From: Gracilimonas sp.
GTDB lineage: Bacteria; Bacteroidota; Rhodothermia; Balneolales; Balneolaceae
Length of the DNA: 64,000 nt
Direction of reading: 5' to 3'
Assembly (NCBI RefSeq): GCF_040218225.1
Contig: NZ_JAVJQO010000008.1
Location: 744,001 to 808,000 of the forward strand
Both the position numbers and the translations under genes were made by a program. This document shows, piece after piece, positions 54,860 through 64,000 of this stretch (its first letter is position 1; the number at the start of each line of letters is the position of its first letter). Below the pieces are notes generated by a model. That model worked only from the letters and a program-made list of their open reading frames with translations. It did no database searches and had not been told where the DNA came from.

Positions 54860-56575
54860 TTACTTGATAAGCGTCATACGCTTAATCTGGGTAACGTTAT
54901 TAGCTTTAAGGGAATAAAAATATACACCACTGCTCAGGTTAGCCGCATTAAAAGTAACATTATGCGTGCCGGCCTGATGGTAATTACCATTTACCAATGT
55001 AGCAACTTTTTGTCCAAGTATGTCAAATACTTCTACCTGTACACTTGCACCCATAGCCAACTCAAACTGGATATTAGTTGTTGGGTTAAATGGATTAGGG
55101 TAGTTTTGCTTCAGAGAAATTTGTCTTGGCAAGTCTCCACCAATTTCTTCTGAAGAAGTGGATAGCCACTCTTCTTTCTTGGCAGGGAACCAGTTCAAAT
55201 CACCCGCTGGCAATCCGTTTTCACCACCTGTATAGGCATCCGAACTAGTGGAATAAGAAGCATCAAAATCATTCACATAATAAGTGATTGGTCTGCGATC
55301 CATGTCATGAACAGCAGGATCCCATACATCATTTGGTGTATCTTTCGTTTTTCCCGCTACATCAACATAATAATCCATCAGACCTACCATAAGATCAGGC
55401 ACATCAGTCATAGAAGGATCATCAACCATGGTGAAGGCTGCATCAGCATTGTCCCCTAGTTGCTCTCGCAGGAAGTTGGATAAAGGCTGCCCTACTGTAA
55501 TCTCATCATGCTTATCTAACCAGGTTTGTCCGGCAGAAGTTACTGAGTAAAAGTTGTTGCTTATCACATACTCTACGTTTGCATTCGGAGCCCCAAACAC
55601 CCAGGACATCTTATTGTTACTGTTTGCATATTGCTCACCAACATTACCCCATTCCGCACTTCGGGTTTCGTCGGTTGAATCTTCACCTGCAGCGAAAGCA
55701 TCTACAAATAGGTTATTCGTTATAATCATTTTCTCTCCCATATTACCGAGAGAAAGAACTCCGTGAAAGCCCATTCCATTTACAAAAGTATTGTGAGAAA
55801 TCTCACCATAAACGATATCACCAGTACCCTCGGTTGGGTTACCAAAGTTATAGTGCCGAATAGGCCGATCCTGGTAATTAACAAATGTATTATTCACAAG
55901 AATAAGTGAGTCTATTACTGATTCACGAAGATCTATTCCTTTTCCCGCTCCAAAATTAGAAGTAGAAAGTGCTCCAAGATTGGCAAATACATTATCTTCA
56001 ACATGTAAAACATTTGCGTCTGCATTTACCCGAAGAACCTGTCCTGCTACATTCGAAAAAATATTATTCTTCAGAGTAAGGTTGGCTCCTTCGCTATCAT
56101 TTCTGAATAAACCACCCTGAACGGTATACAGCTGATCATATTCAGTTTCATCATCTTCAAAACCCGGTTCGTAATACCCTGTTATTGCGAGACCTTCTAC
56201 AATAAGATGTCCATCAAATACTCTGGCCACGTGTCCTGGCGGGTTCTGAGGATTATCTCCAGCACCGGTTGGAAATTGATAGAGAATTGCTTTCTCGGCA
56301 GGGTCACTAGCTCTCAAATGAAGAACAGATCCTCCGCGTAATTGTATCTCTGCATCGTTAAGGTAAATTTCTCCGGATTGAAGTTCATAGATTCTTCCTT
56401 CCGGTATTAACCCACCAGCTAATGTATCAGCAAAAACCTGATCTGCCAAAGATTGTTGATTTGCAGAATAGGGCTCTAAAACCAGAACGTTGTCCTGAGC
56501 ATAAGCCTGACCTGCAAATATAAAGCATGCCAGAAACAACATACTAACATACCTTTTGTATCTTATGGATATCAT
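54860..56575 (-). CDS. Secreted parallel beta-helix protein with T9SS-type sorting domain
   Basis: 571 residues. Signal peptide (1-25; MLFLACFIFAGQAYA), then a right-handed beta-helix region with repeated hydrophobic/Asn turns (ANLTLKNNIFSNVAGQVLRV, LILVNNTFVNYQ, HNTFVNGMGF, EKMIITNNLFVDAF). The last 80 residues are the C-terminal secretion/sorting domain (LKQNYPNPFNPTTNIQFELA; KVATLVNG; GVYFYSLKAN). Function by context: binding or cleaving pectin- or uronate-type polysaccharide; I cannot assign a lyase family. Confidence 0.78.
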   Translation of the reverse strand: MISIRYKRYVSMLFLACFIFAGQAYAQDNVLVLEPYSANQQSLADQVFADTLAGGLIPEGRIYELQSGEIYLNDAEIQLRGGSVLHLRASDPAEKAILYQFPTGAGDNPQNPPGHVARVFDGHLIVEGLAITGYYEPGFEDDETEYDQLYTVQGGLFRNDSEGANLTLKNNIFSNVAGQVLRVNADANVLHVEDNVFANLGALSTSNFGAGKGIDLRESVIDSLILVNNTFVNYQDRPIRHYNFGNPTEGTGDIVYGEISHNTFVNGMGFHGVLSLGNMGEKMIITNNLFVDAFAAGEDSTDETRSAEWGNVGEQYANSNNKMSWVFGAPNANVEYVISNNFYSVTSAGQTWLDKHDEITVGQPLSNFLREQLGDNADAAFTMVDDPSMTDVPDLMVGLMDYYVDVAGKTKDTPNDVWDPAVHDMDRRPITYYVNDFDASYSTSSDAYTGGENGLPAGDLNWFPAKKEEWLSTSSEEIGGDLPRQISLKQNYPNPFNPTTNIQFELAMGASVQVEVFDILGQKVATLVNGNYHQAGTHNVTFNAANLSSGVYFYSLKANNVTQIKRMTLIK

Positions 56576-56641
56576 AATGATACCTCCTTTTATTGTTTGT
56601 TTTTGTTAACCTTAGATTTTTTCTAAGGGAAAAAGTTATAT

Positions 56642-59626
56642 CTACAGATCAATTCTGACACCTAAGTCAAATGTCATTCCGTATTGCTCTGAAGAAGTTG
56701 GTATTGTATATCCTGCCCGACGGTTATGACGGAAATCATCCTCTCTGATGCTTGTGACATTATTCAGATTGGCCATCACTGTCAGGTAATTTGAAAACTT
56801 ATAATTCAGCGCTATATCCACTTTGGTATATGCTCCGGAAATGGGGTCATTCGTCCTTCTCGGAGAAAACGACCGGTAATACTCTGCCTGATGGAAAACC
56901 GAGACTCTTCCTGAAAAGCCACCTATATCATAGCCCAGAGAAATATTCCCAAACAATTCCGGCTGATCCTCCATCTCCTGGCTATACATAATGGGCACCA
57001 CATTGTATCTCGGTAGTGGACCAAGAATAGGATCCTGAACATAAGTAGTATCTGTGCGCTGGCCTCTCAATGTGGTCTTTGAGTCCACGAAAGAGACGTT
57101 ATAATTAAGCACCATATTCTTTAACAGACCGGGAAGCCAGCTGAAGTTAATCTGGTGGTCAATCTCAATTCCCTGCACATAAGACGGATCCGGTGAATTA
57201 TAAGGAACGAACAATCTGTAACCTGCGCTGTGCGGTGAACTGTATTCTAGACCTAGTTCCTCGATCAGTACATCTCCCCTGGTCGAAATACCATTAAGCA
57301 TATGATACATATCATCAATCTGCTTGTAGAAGGCCGAAATAGTGAAGAGCCCGACCTTATTTCCGTGAAAAGCTGTACTTACTTCAAAATTCCAGGCCTT
57401 AGCTGTTTTCAGAATTGGATTTCCTATTACAAAAATACGGTCACCACCTGTAGAAGCTTCTCTCCATGCAAAAAATGAGAGAAGCCGCATATTATAATCG
57501 GGACGGGCCAGTGCCCGGTAAGCAGCAAGCCTCACATTCATAAAATCGGTAGTTTTTACATTCACATGTAAATGAGGAAGTAAAATTGTTTCCGAGTATG
57601 TTGAAGAGGTATCTCTGGTCGTGCCTTCAGGAATCGGGAATCCCCCGATTTGTCGCGGTGAGTAGGTATTCTGGTACTCATGATTTTCCTGTTCGATACG
57701 AGCACCGGCAATGGCTGTAACCCTCTGACCAAAATTAAAGGTATTCATCAGATAAGCAGCACTTACTGTTTCCTTAATATCGTAAGTATTGGCCCTTGCA
57801 GAAGGATCGTCGTAGTATTCAAATCCTGTTCCGTTTTGGTTAACACCATTGATATTCAAATTGTACCATTGGCGAAACCGGTCTCTGCTCACTAAGGGAT
57901 TCATATTGAAGTCACCCAAAATGACTTTTGACCTGGGGTTAGGATTCAAAAAGCTACTAAATGAAATCTGCCTGAAAGCAGAATTTTCCTGAAAGCTTTG
58001 ATAAAAATCTTCGAAGTATGAGCCTTCAAAATTCTTTTCAGCTATCGTACCATCTTCATGTAATTCATAGGCTCTCCAATAACCAAGGTAATAAGGAGAA
58101 TAAGATCTAAAATTTTGGTTCTCACGGTCTTGAGACCTGAATTTAACACCTCCTTTCAACGTTCCAGAGATCTTACTATTGATGTTGTATTTCCTGCTCA
58201 AATCTGCATAAAGTGATAACTCTCCCTGATTGTTTTCTTGCTCGTAATAGAAACCTTCATCGATGGAGGCTGCCTGGAAATTGTTATATGCATAATCAAT
58301 CAACTGCCCGGCATTGCTTTCAATCCGTGGAGTATTAGCCATCCCCCCCGGCTCTTTGAATGTTAGCTCATAATCAAAAGGGGTTCCTGAACTGGAAAAA
58401 GAATACGATGCACCCCAAGCTGTTTCAAAGCCAAGAAAATAATTTTCTCCGGTTATTGAATTCGTGAATAGATCTATTTCCTGTTCAGTGTTTCGATATG
58501 AATAGAAAACATCCCGTTCAGAACCAGGATAGTTCCTCGAGTGTGTGATATAATCTCTTTTTGTAAAGCTATAAGACGAGGATAATTTAATATTTCCTTC
58601 ATCAGGAGTATTTACATCAAAAATAGCACCAACTCCTTCACGCGTTCGGATTTCGTCAGTAAAACGAAGATTTAGTCCACTAATAAAGTATAAGTCTTCA
58701 TTTCCTGTATCCGTTGAATAGGAAACAGAACTACGCTCATTGCTCCTGATCTTACGCTCCAAATTCCCATTGACCTGAACTCCCAACACATTATTAAAAA
58801 AGCGCTCCCCATACTTTAAACTAAAATCATATTGTTGGGCCGAATTCATGATTTCATTGTAACTGCCTCTTGACATAAAACGGAACATTCTATCCTCAGG
58901 AGCTTTCCTGGTCACAAGATTGATGGATCCCGCAATAGCATCTCCATCTTTGTCGGGTGTTACAGATTTAAAAAGCTCAATTCCTGCCAGAGAGCTTTGT
59001 GAAATGGTACTTAAGTCAATTCCACGGGCCAAAGCATCAGTTGTTGGCAACCGCACGCCATCAACAGTTACTGTCAGGTATTTATCGCTTAATCCTCGAA
59101 GCATCACTTTATTCGCCTCGCCACCTGATCGCTGAACAGAAACCCCTGATAATCTTCCGATAGACTCAGCTGCATTTGCATCTGGTAGTTCCTGTATTTT
59201 TTCTTCAGAAACCACATTCATGATCACATCAGAAGCGCGTTGTTGATTTATTGCAGCTATTTGTCCCCTTGCTTGTGCTGTAATACTAATTTCTTCTCCC
59301 TCATATGCTGCAGCTACAAGGTTAACATCCAGAGTTATGGTGGTATCTTCAGTCATTGTGATATCAAAAACCTGGAACTGATACCCGATATAGGAGATAC
59401 GAACCTGAATATTTCCAGCAGGAACATTTCTGATAATATAATCTCCGTCTAAACCGGAAGCGGTTCCAAGTGAAGTGCCAACAATAATTACGCTGGCACC
59501 CACCAAAGTTTCTCCATCAACCTGATCGGTTATAACCCCTTTTATGGTACTCTGCGCATGTAATTGAGCAAATTGAATTGATAAAGAAAAGCAAACTAGT
59601 AGAAGGTATTTCAGAACAGGCTGCAT
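56642..59626 (-). CDS. TonB-dependent outer-membrane receptor
   Basis: 994 residues. Signal peptide (1-24), a carboxypeptidase-regulatory-like domain (about 28-110; IKGVITDQVDGETLVGASVI), a plug domain (about 130-235; IQELPDANAAESIGRLSGVS, VMLRGLSDKYLTVTVDGVRL) and a C-terminal beta-barrel ending in FDLGVRIDL. No SusD partner lies next to it, so it is a solitary receptor rather than a SusCD pair. Two probable LacI operators lie 67-111 bp upstream. Confidence 0.93.
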   Translation of the reverse strand: MQPVLKYLLLVCFSLSIQFAQLHAQSTIKGVITDQVDGETLVGASVIIVGTSLGTASGLDGDYIIRNVPAGNIQVRISYIGYQFQVFDITMTEDTTITLDVNLVAAAYEGEEISITAQARGQIAAINQQRASDVIMNVVSEEKIQELPDANAAESIGRLSGVSVQRSGGEANKVMLRGLSDKYLTVTVDGVRLPTTDALARGIDLSTISQSSLAGIELFKSVTPDKDGDAIAGSINLVTRKAPEDRMFRFMSRGSYNEIMNSAQQYDFSLKYGERFFNNVLGVQVNGNLERKIRSNERSSVSYSTDTGNEDLYFISGLNLRFTDEIRTREGVGAIFDVNTPDEGNIKLSSSYSFTKRDYITHSRNYPGSERDVFYSYRNTEQEIDLFTNSITGENYFLGFETAWGASYSFSSSGTPFDYELTFKEPGGMANTPRIESNAGQLIDYAYNNFQAASIDEGFYYEQENNQGELSLYADLSRKYNINSKISGTLKGGVKFRSQDRENQNFRSYSPYYLGYWRAYELHEDGTIAEKNFEGSYFEDFYQSFQENSAFRQISFSSFLNPNPRSKVILGDFNMNPLVSRDRFRQWYNLNINGVNQNGTGFEYYDDPSARANTYDIKETVSAAYLMNTFNFGQRVTAIAGARIEQENHEYQNTYSPRQIGGFPIPEGTTRDTSSTYSETILLPHLHVNVKTTDFMNVRLAAYRALARPDYNMRLLSFFAWREASTGGDRIFVIGNPILKTAKAWNFEVSTAFHGNKVGLFTISAFYKQIDDMYHMLNGISTRGDVLIEELGLEYSSPHSAGYRLFVPYNSPDPSYVQGIEIDHQINFSWLPGLLKNMVLNYNVSFVDSKTTLRGQRTDTTYVQDPILGPLPRYNVVPIMYSQEMEDQPELFGNISLGYDIGGFSGRVSVFHQAEYYRSFSPRRTNDPISGAYTKVDIALNYKFSNYLTVMANLNNVTSIREDDFRHNRRAGYTIPTSSEQYGMTFDLGVRIDL

Positions 59627-59691
59627 AGAAAACTCACATTAGCTATAAACACTTATATTTATATGTGTTATTTAGAATTATAAGTTAATAC

Positions 59692-59737
59692 TTAATCGGT
59701 TACTCTAACTTAGATTCCATTTTACTTAACCGATAAC
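59692..59737. promoter_or_regulatory. Pair of probable LacI operators before the TonB receptor
   Basis: TAATCGGTTA (59693-59702; reverse TAACCGATTA) and TAACCGATAA (59727-59736), 34 bp apart centre to centre and in opposite orientation. Both fit TAACCGRTWA and recur before the SDR gene. The wider gap 59627-60118 (492 bp) is otherwise AT-rich with no gene visible. Confidence 0.6.
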
Positions 59738-60118
59738 TTATATTGGGTAAAATAACTTTATGAGTCAAGAGAAATTTTTAATCGCTTTATTTTTCAGAGA
59801 ATGAGAGATTATATATCGCGAAAAATAAATGCAGATCATTTTCTCATTATTTTCTCCAAATATAGATAATATAGCCTGAACATGATTCAAGGCATATTTT
59901 CACCTTTTTTCACTTAACTCAGAAGTTAAATACTGATGCTTTTTTATAAAGCATTTTGTACCAAAAAAAGAGGCTTAATATTCTAAAGAAAAGAACTTTA
60001 AAAACCCGAAAAATTATAAATCAGAACAACATTTGTGCTTAAATAAAGAGAATATTCTTTTAATTATTTCTCTTCTACATGGGTATTTGTCATGAAGTTA
60101 GCCACATAAATTTGATGC

Positions 60119-61528
60119 TTAGAATCCAAAGAATGATGCCGCATTGTTATAGGAAATATCCTGTACCATACTTCCCACCAACTCAAGATCATCTGGGATC
60201 AGGCCATTCTCGACATCATCACCCAAGATATTGCACAGCACGCGTCGGTAGTATTCGTGGCGTGGGAATGAAAGAAAACTGCGTGAATCTGTAGTCATCC
60301 CGATCAATTGGCTCAGAACTCCCATGTTCGAAAGTGAAGTGATATGTGCCTCAATACCATCCTTCTGATCCAGAAACCACCATGGTGGTCCGTGCTGCAG
60401 TTTTCCTGAAACCGTTCCATCCTGGAAATTCCCAATCATTGTCGACATCAACTCATTGTCTCTTGGGTTGCTGTTATACAGAATAACTTTGGGTAGCTGA
60501 TCTTCAGAATCCAACCTGTTTAGAAGATGAGCTAAAGGTTGGGCAAGATCAAAATCACCAATAGAATCAAAGCCAGTGTCGCGACCCAATTCTTTCATCA
60601 TCCTTGAGTTATTATTACGAATCGCTCCAACGTGAAGCTGATATACCCACCCTTTTTCTGCATCCATAATGCCGCAATGATACAGGAAAGCAGATTTAAA
60701 TTTCCGAGTCTCTTCGTTAGATGGAGATTTACCGGACAATACTTTTAGAAATATATTTTCTATTTCTTCATTCTTGAAATCATCCGAGTATGGCCGGTCA
60801 GTACCATGATCTGAAGCCCGGCACCCCATTTCGTCAAAGAAATCATGCCGCTGTTTCAGTGCCTTCAAAAAATCACTAAAGGATGAAATATTTACTCCAG
60901 AAACACCAGCCAACTTTTCAACCCAGCCTCTCCATTCATCACCATTTTCAATTTCCATGCCACGGTCTGGGCGGAAAGTGGGTACCATCTTAAAAGCATC
61001 TTCGTCTTCACTATTGAACTGGGTATGAAATTCCAGTTTATCAGTCGGGTCATCGGTTGTAGCTACAACTTTGACATTGTTCTGCTTCAATAAACCACGG
61101 GTTGAAAATTCAGGAGATTGCAACATCTCATTACATTTGTCCCAAATTTTTTCTGCAGAATCTCCATTCAATAACTGCTCAGTTATTCCGAATGGATTCT
61201 TCAACTCCATATGGGTCCAATGATAGAGTGGGTTTTTCAATGTTTTTGGAACCGTTTTAGCCCAGGCTAAAAACTTTTCTTTATCTGAAGCAGAGCCTGT
61301 GATAAACTTCTCGTCCACGCCACATGTACGCATGGCCCTCCATTTATAGTGATCTCCGTCTAACCAGATCTTAGTAATATTCTTGAAATTTTTATCCTCT
61401 GCGATCTCCTGGGGAGGCAAGTGGCAGTGATAATCGATAATAGGCTGGTCGGCAGAATAATTATGGTAAAGCTTCTTAGCTGCTTCCGATTGAAGCAAAA
61501 AATCCTGGTGTATAAATGGTTTTTTCAT
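60119..61528 (-). CDS. uxaC: Glucuronate/galacturonate isomerase (UxaC)
   Basis: 469 residues, standard length. Metal-binding motif YHCHLPPQEIAEDKNF, TVPKTLKNPLYHWTHMELK, and STMIGNFQDG typical of UxaC. Converts D-glucuronate to D-fructuronate or D-galacturonate to D-tagaturonate. Probably co-transcribed with the SDR gene upstream (98 bp gap). Confidence 0.95.
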   Translation of the reverse strand: MKKPFIHQDFLLQSEAAKKLYHNYSADQPIIDYHCHLPPQEIAEDKNFKNITKIWLDGDHYKWRAMRTCGVDEKFITGSASDKEKFLAWAKTVPKTLKNPLYHWTHMELKNPFGITEQLLNGDSAEKIWDKCNEMLQSPEFSTRGLLKQNNVKVVATTDDPTDKLEFHTQFNSEDEDAFKMVPTFRPDRGMEIENGDEWRGWVEKLAGVSGVNISSFSDFLKALKQRHDFFDEMGCRASDHGTDRPYSDDFKNEEIENIFLKVLSGKSPSNEETRKFKSAFLYHCGIMDAEKGWVYQLHVGAIRNNNSRMMKELGRDTGFDSIGDFDLAQPLAHLLNRLDSEDQLPKVILYNSNPRDNELMSTMIGNFQDGTVSGKLQHGPPWWFLDQKDGIEAHITSLSNMGVLSQLIGMTTDSRSFLSFPRHEYYRRVLCNILGDDVENGLIPDDLELVGSMVQDISYNNAASFFGF

Positions 61529-61625
61529 TGGTCAGTCTGTTCTTTAGCTGCTTAAACTTCTCGAAGTTGGATGTCAATTATGGTTTACTCCAGATCGCTC
61601 TTTAATGCTCAACAATCCAATTCGC

Positions 61626-62408
61626 CTAAATTGTTGTAGCGGTAAAACCGCCATCTACTGTAACCATAGATCCGGTCACAAAAGAGGATGCCTTCTGTGA
61701 GGCCAGCCAAACTACCGCACCCGATAATTCATCGGCTTCCCCAAACCGGTTCATAGGTGTATGGTTAAAAATTGAATTCGTGCGTTCCTCTGTAAGTATA
61801 TCCCTATTCTGTTCTGCGGGGAAAAAACCTGGTTTAATCGCATTTACCCTAATATTGTGGGGAGCCCATTCACGGGCCAGAAAGCGGGTCATATTATTCA
61901 TACCTGCTTTGGAGATACTGTATGTAAACACCTTGGAAAGTGGAATATCAGACGAAGCCGATGATATATTGATGATACTGCCACCTTCTCCCTGTTCTAT
62001 CATAATTTCACCAATAATACGGCTTGCCAGAAATACCCCTTTCAAATTGATATCCAGGATTTTATTCCATTCTTCTTCTGTAATATCCATGACAGGGGTC
62101 GTTGAATTAATACCCGGAGCATTAACAAGAATATCTATTCGACCCCATTTATCTTTAACAGTTGAAATAGCCTTTTTTAAAGAATCTTCACTTCGGGCAT
62201 CAGCCTGACAAATCATGGCATCCCCTCCGCCATCTTCAATTCGTTTGGCTTGCTCTTCGGCACCTTCTTTATTTCCACTGTAAAAAACAGCTGTTTTAGC
62301 ACCTGCCTGTGATAAAGCGTATGACATTTCACCCCCGAGTACGCCACTTCCCCCAATAACAATGGCAACTTTTCCTTGCAATGAGAATAATTCTTCTAAA
62401 TAGCTCAT
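61626..62408 (-). CDS. SDR oxidoreductase, probable D-mannonate oxidoreductase (fructuronate reductase)
   Basis: 260 residues. NAD-binding G-x-x-x-G-x-G (IGGSGVLGGEM), NAPG, catalytic Ser in INISSASS and Y-x-x-x-K in YSISKAG. Next to uxaC, reduction of fructuronate to mannonate is the likely reaction; related SDRs such as KduD are alternatives. One probable LacI operator at 62434-62445. Confidence 0.83.
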   Translation of the reverse strand: MSYLEELFSLQGKVAIVIGGSGVLGGEMSYALSQAGAKTAVFYSGNKEGAEEQAKRIEDGGGDAMICQADARSEDSLKKAISTVKDKWGRIDILVNAPGINSTTPVMDITEEEWNKILDINLKGVFLASRIIGEIMIEQGEGGSIINISSASSDIPLSKVFTYSISKAGMNNMTRFLAREWAPHNIRVNAIKPGFFPAEQNRDILTEERTNSIFNHTPMNRFGEADELSGAVVWLASQKASSFVTGSMVTVDGGFTATTI

Positions 62409-62433
62409 GTATATGATTCGTCGTTTAAAATAA

Positions 62434-62445
62434 TTTACCGGTTAA
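62434..62445. promoter_or_regulatory. Probable LacI operator before the SDR-uxaC pair
   Basis: TTTACCGGTTAA, near-perfect palindrome, starting 26 bp before the ATG at 62408. Its core reversed (TAACCGGTAA) fits the same TAACCGRTWA consensus as the pair at 59692-59737. Confidence 0.6.
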
Positions 62446-62508
62446 GGCTGCCTAATGTACAAAAGAAGGCAAGTAATTGAAAAAATAATTGTGCTTCTAA
62501 CACGCCTC

Positions 62509-64000
62509 TTAAAAGGTCTTATCATAGATTTCTTCGTCCGAAGGACGTCCATCTTTTCCAGGCTCACCATCTGTTGAGCCATAACCTGTTAAGTACGGAG
62601 GAACTCGTCCATCTAATCCTGACCGAGCTTCTTCTAGCATTAAAAGTGCCAGGGGATCAGGAATGTCAAACCTTACATATTTGTGTTTTTCTGAAGCAAT
62701 GAAATATCCTTCGTGGAATTTATCCTTTAGAATATTATTTCCAATTTTTTCAGCCAAACATAAGTATTTTTCATTTTTTGTTGCCTTATGTATTTCCAGC
62801 ACAGCTACCAACATCCCCGGATCACTTATTTGAGTCTGATAATTCAATTCTGGATCAGTTTTCAAATCTTCGCCAAGCTCTCCTAGCTTTTCAGCCTTAA
62901 ACATAGATCGCATCACTTCCCATAGCTCAGGACTTCCCTCACTCAGATTAACTGCTTTTGCTAATGCAAGCATCATTTCTCCTGTAGGTTTTACTGGTTT
63001 AAATGGAGTCCCTTTTTTGCCGTAATAACCTGTTCTTGGCATAACCTGCCCTGTCAGATCAACCCCATTCGTCCACATAGGTTTAAAGTGATTTTGCTCA
63101 GGCGAATATGCATACTTTACATAGGCCTTAAGTCCGCTTAGCGTCCAATTTAAAAGTTTCTCACCAGCCTCAGAACCCTTCAGTTGCTCTGCAAGATGAA
63201 GCATCATTACCGGACTCTTTCCATATAGCGTATGCATTCGACTTCCCCATAGTACATTCCCTTCAAGTGCAATATCGCCATACTTGTCTGCAAATTGATT
63301 TTTTGCCCGATCTCCATATCGGGAGAAGGTTAGCTCTTCTTCAAGCGGTCCGGTTTTAGGTGGAATTTCGGTTCGTTTGGGTTGGCTGTATTGATAGACA
63401 CCAAGACCGGTATCAGGATGTCTTGCTCTTACATACTGATGATAAAGCCTGACTCCCCAGGTTTTAGCTTCCTCATCTTTTCCCAAAGCATATAATGCCA
63501 TTGCAGCTTGAATCATGTCTGTTCCGGCATTGATAAACGTAAGCCCTTCACCTTCAAAGAATGGCTGCGGTTGTTCGAACTCATGTTTCCACAGTTTATT
63601 CAATTGTAAATCATATTCACCATGTCGGTTTAAGTCCAAAACACTCCAGTCTAATATATGTGCATTCCACATGGCACGTAACATGTTTCTGGTACTAACA
63701 GAATCTACTTCCCACATAAATTCATAGAATGGATAGTTATTTTTCAGTTCATGAGGACGTCCTTTAAACTGATTCTCCATATTCTCTAAATCTACAAACT
63801 GGTGCCCTCCCCAGTACAATAATCCTGCTGAATCGGTTTGGAAATCGTACATATACCTAACTGCTTCTGCTGCGGCATCCCTGTACTTTTCATCTCCTGT
63901 GATTTCACTTAATCCAACCAAAACATGCATTAGGTTTTGCTGGCTGCCAAAGTTTGATATAATCCACGGCTGCTGACCATTTTCCCATCTTACGGGTTCA
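62509..64000 (-). CDS. Probable alpha-barrel polysaccharide lyase (5' end outside window)
   Basis: Frame is open to the window edge: 23 codons upstream of the ATG at 63930 read EPVRWENGQQPWIISNFGSQ and so on, so the N-terminus is outside. At least 496 residues, mostly helical, with GLLYWGGHQFVDLENMENQF, MRAMWNAHILDWSVLDLNRH-like helices and GEMMLALAKAVNLS. Helical-barrel lyases such as PL2 pectate lyases look like this, and the uronate context fits pectin, but I cannot fix the family. Confidence 0.5.
   Translation of the reverse strand, partial: EPVRWENGQQPWIISNFGSQQNLMHVLVGLSEITGDEKYRDAAAEAVRYMYDFQTDSAGLLYWGGHQFVDLENMENQFKGRPHELKNNYPFYEFMWEVDSVSTRNMLRAMWNAHILDWSVLDLNRHGEYDLQLNKLWKHEFEQPQPFFEGEGLTFINAGTDMIQAAMALYALGKDEEAKTWGVRLYHQYVRARHPDTGLGVYQYSQPKRTEIPPKTGPLEEELTFSRYGDRAKNQFADKYGDIALEGNVLWGSRMHTLYGKSPVMMLHLAEQLKGSEAGEKLLNWTLSGLKAYVKYAYSPEQNHFKPMWTNGVDLTGQVMPRTGYYGKKGTPFKPVKPTGEMMLALAKAVNLSEGSPELWEVMRSMFKAEKLGELGEDLKTDPELNYQTQISDPGMLVAVLEIHKATKNEKYLCLAEKIGNNILKDKFHEGYFIASEKHKYVRFDIPDPLALLMLEEARSGLDGRVPPYLTGYGSTDGEPGKDGRPSDEEIYDKTF

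Noticed and set aside
59729-59736. ACCGATAA before the TonB receptor as a sigma-28 promoter
   Set aside because: No TTAA 15-16 bp upstream; better explained as part of the repeated LacI-type operator.
1-64000. CRISPR arrays, tRNA or rRNA genes, insertion sequences, prophage
   Set aside because: I looked for regularly spaced repeats, cloverleaf-type sequences and transposase or phage proteins and found none.

Overview
This window looks like a chromosomal segment of a motile, Gram-negative Balneolaeota-type bacterium (Balneola/Gracilimonas-like relatives of Bacteroidota and Rhodothermia). Three things suggest this. The sugar-acid region carries a TonB-dependent receptor with a carboxypeptidase-like N-terminal domain. 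A secreted protein ends in a T9SS-type sorting domain (NYPNPFNP...TNIQF...KVATLV...G.Y.Y.L). A full flagellar and chemotaxis set is present, which is rare in ordinary Bacteroidota. The assignment is inference from family resemblance. I see no rRNA, tRNA, CRISPR, prophage or insertion sequence.

Layout. (1) 1-28.1 kb is a flagellar supercluster. flgF-flgG-flgA (cut by the window start) lie on the minus strand, flhB-flhA-flhF-flhG-small membrane protein-fliA on the plus strand. A very long minus-strand block then reads flgB-flgC-77 aa-fliE-fliF-fliG-fliH-fliI-fliJ-MotE-like-fliK-flgD-flgE, followed by motA-motB-fliL-fliM-fliN/Y-fliO-fliP-fliQ-fliR. (2) 28.3-51.2 kb is chemotaxis and signalling: two plus-strand genes (a soluble histidine kinase and a degenerate Aer-like PAS protein), three chemoreceptors, cheW, a TonB-domain protein, kinase/receiver pairs, and an eleven-gene che operon (cheY-cheX-cheA-cheR-cheD-RR-RR-cheX-cheB-cheB-RR). 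(3) 51.6-53.6 kb encodes a hybrid sensor kinase. (4) 53.6-64 kb is a uronic-acid/pectin-like utilisation locus: LacI regulator, secreted beta-helix protein, TonB receptor, glucuronate isomerase, SDR oxidoreductase and a truncated lyase-like gene.

How it fits together. The most useful result of reading the non-coding DNA is a readable two-tier flagellar hierarchy. Sigma-54 sites (TGGCAC-N5-TTGC) precede flgB (perfect) and flgF (near-perfect), a weaker one precedes flhB, and a perfect one sits inside flhA ahead of flhF. Nine sites of the form TTAA-N15/16-NCCGATAA, which I read as this lineage's sigma-28 (FliA) promoter, precede motA, the che operon, cheW, two chemoreceptors, a histidine kinase, the Aer-like protein, a TonB-domain protein and an unknown 86-residue protein beside fliA. 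These place several unexpected genes in the late flagellar regulon and correct several start codons. The sugar-acid locus has its own code: three copies of TAACCGRTWA, two before the TonB receptor and one before the SDR-uxaC pair, probably operators of the LacI protein. Dispersed imperfect inverted repeats lie at 9.3 kb and 35.9 kb, and a DnaA-box pair lies in an AT-rich gap at 51.4 kb.
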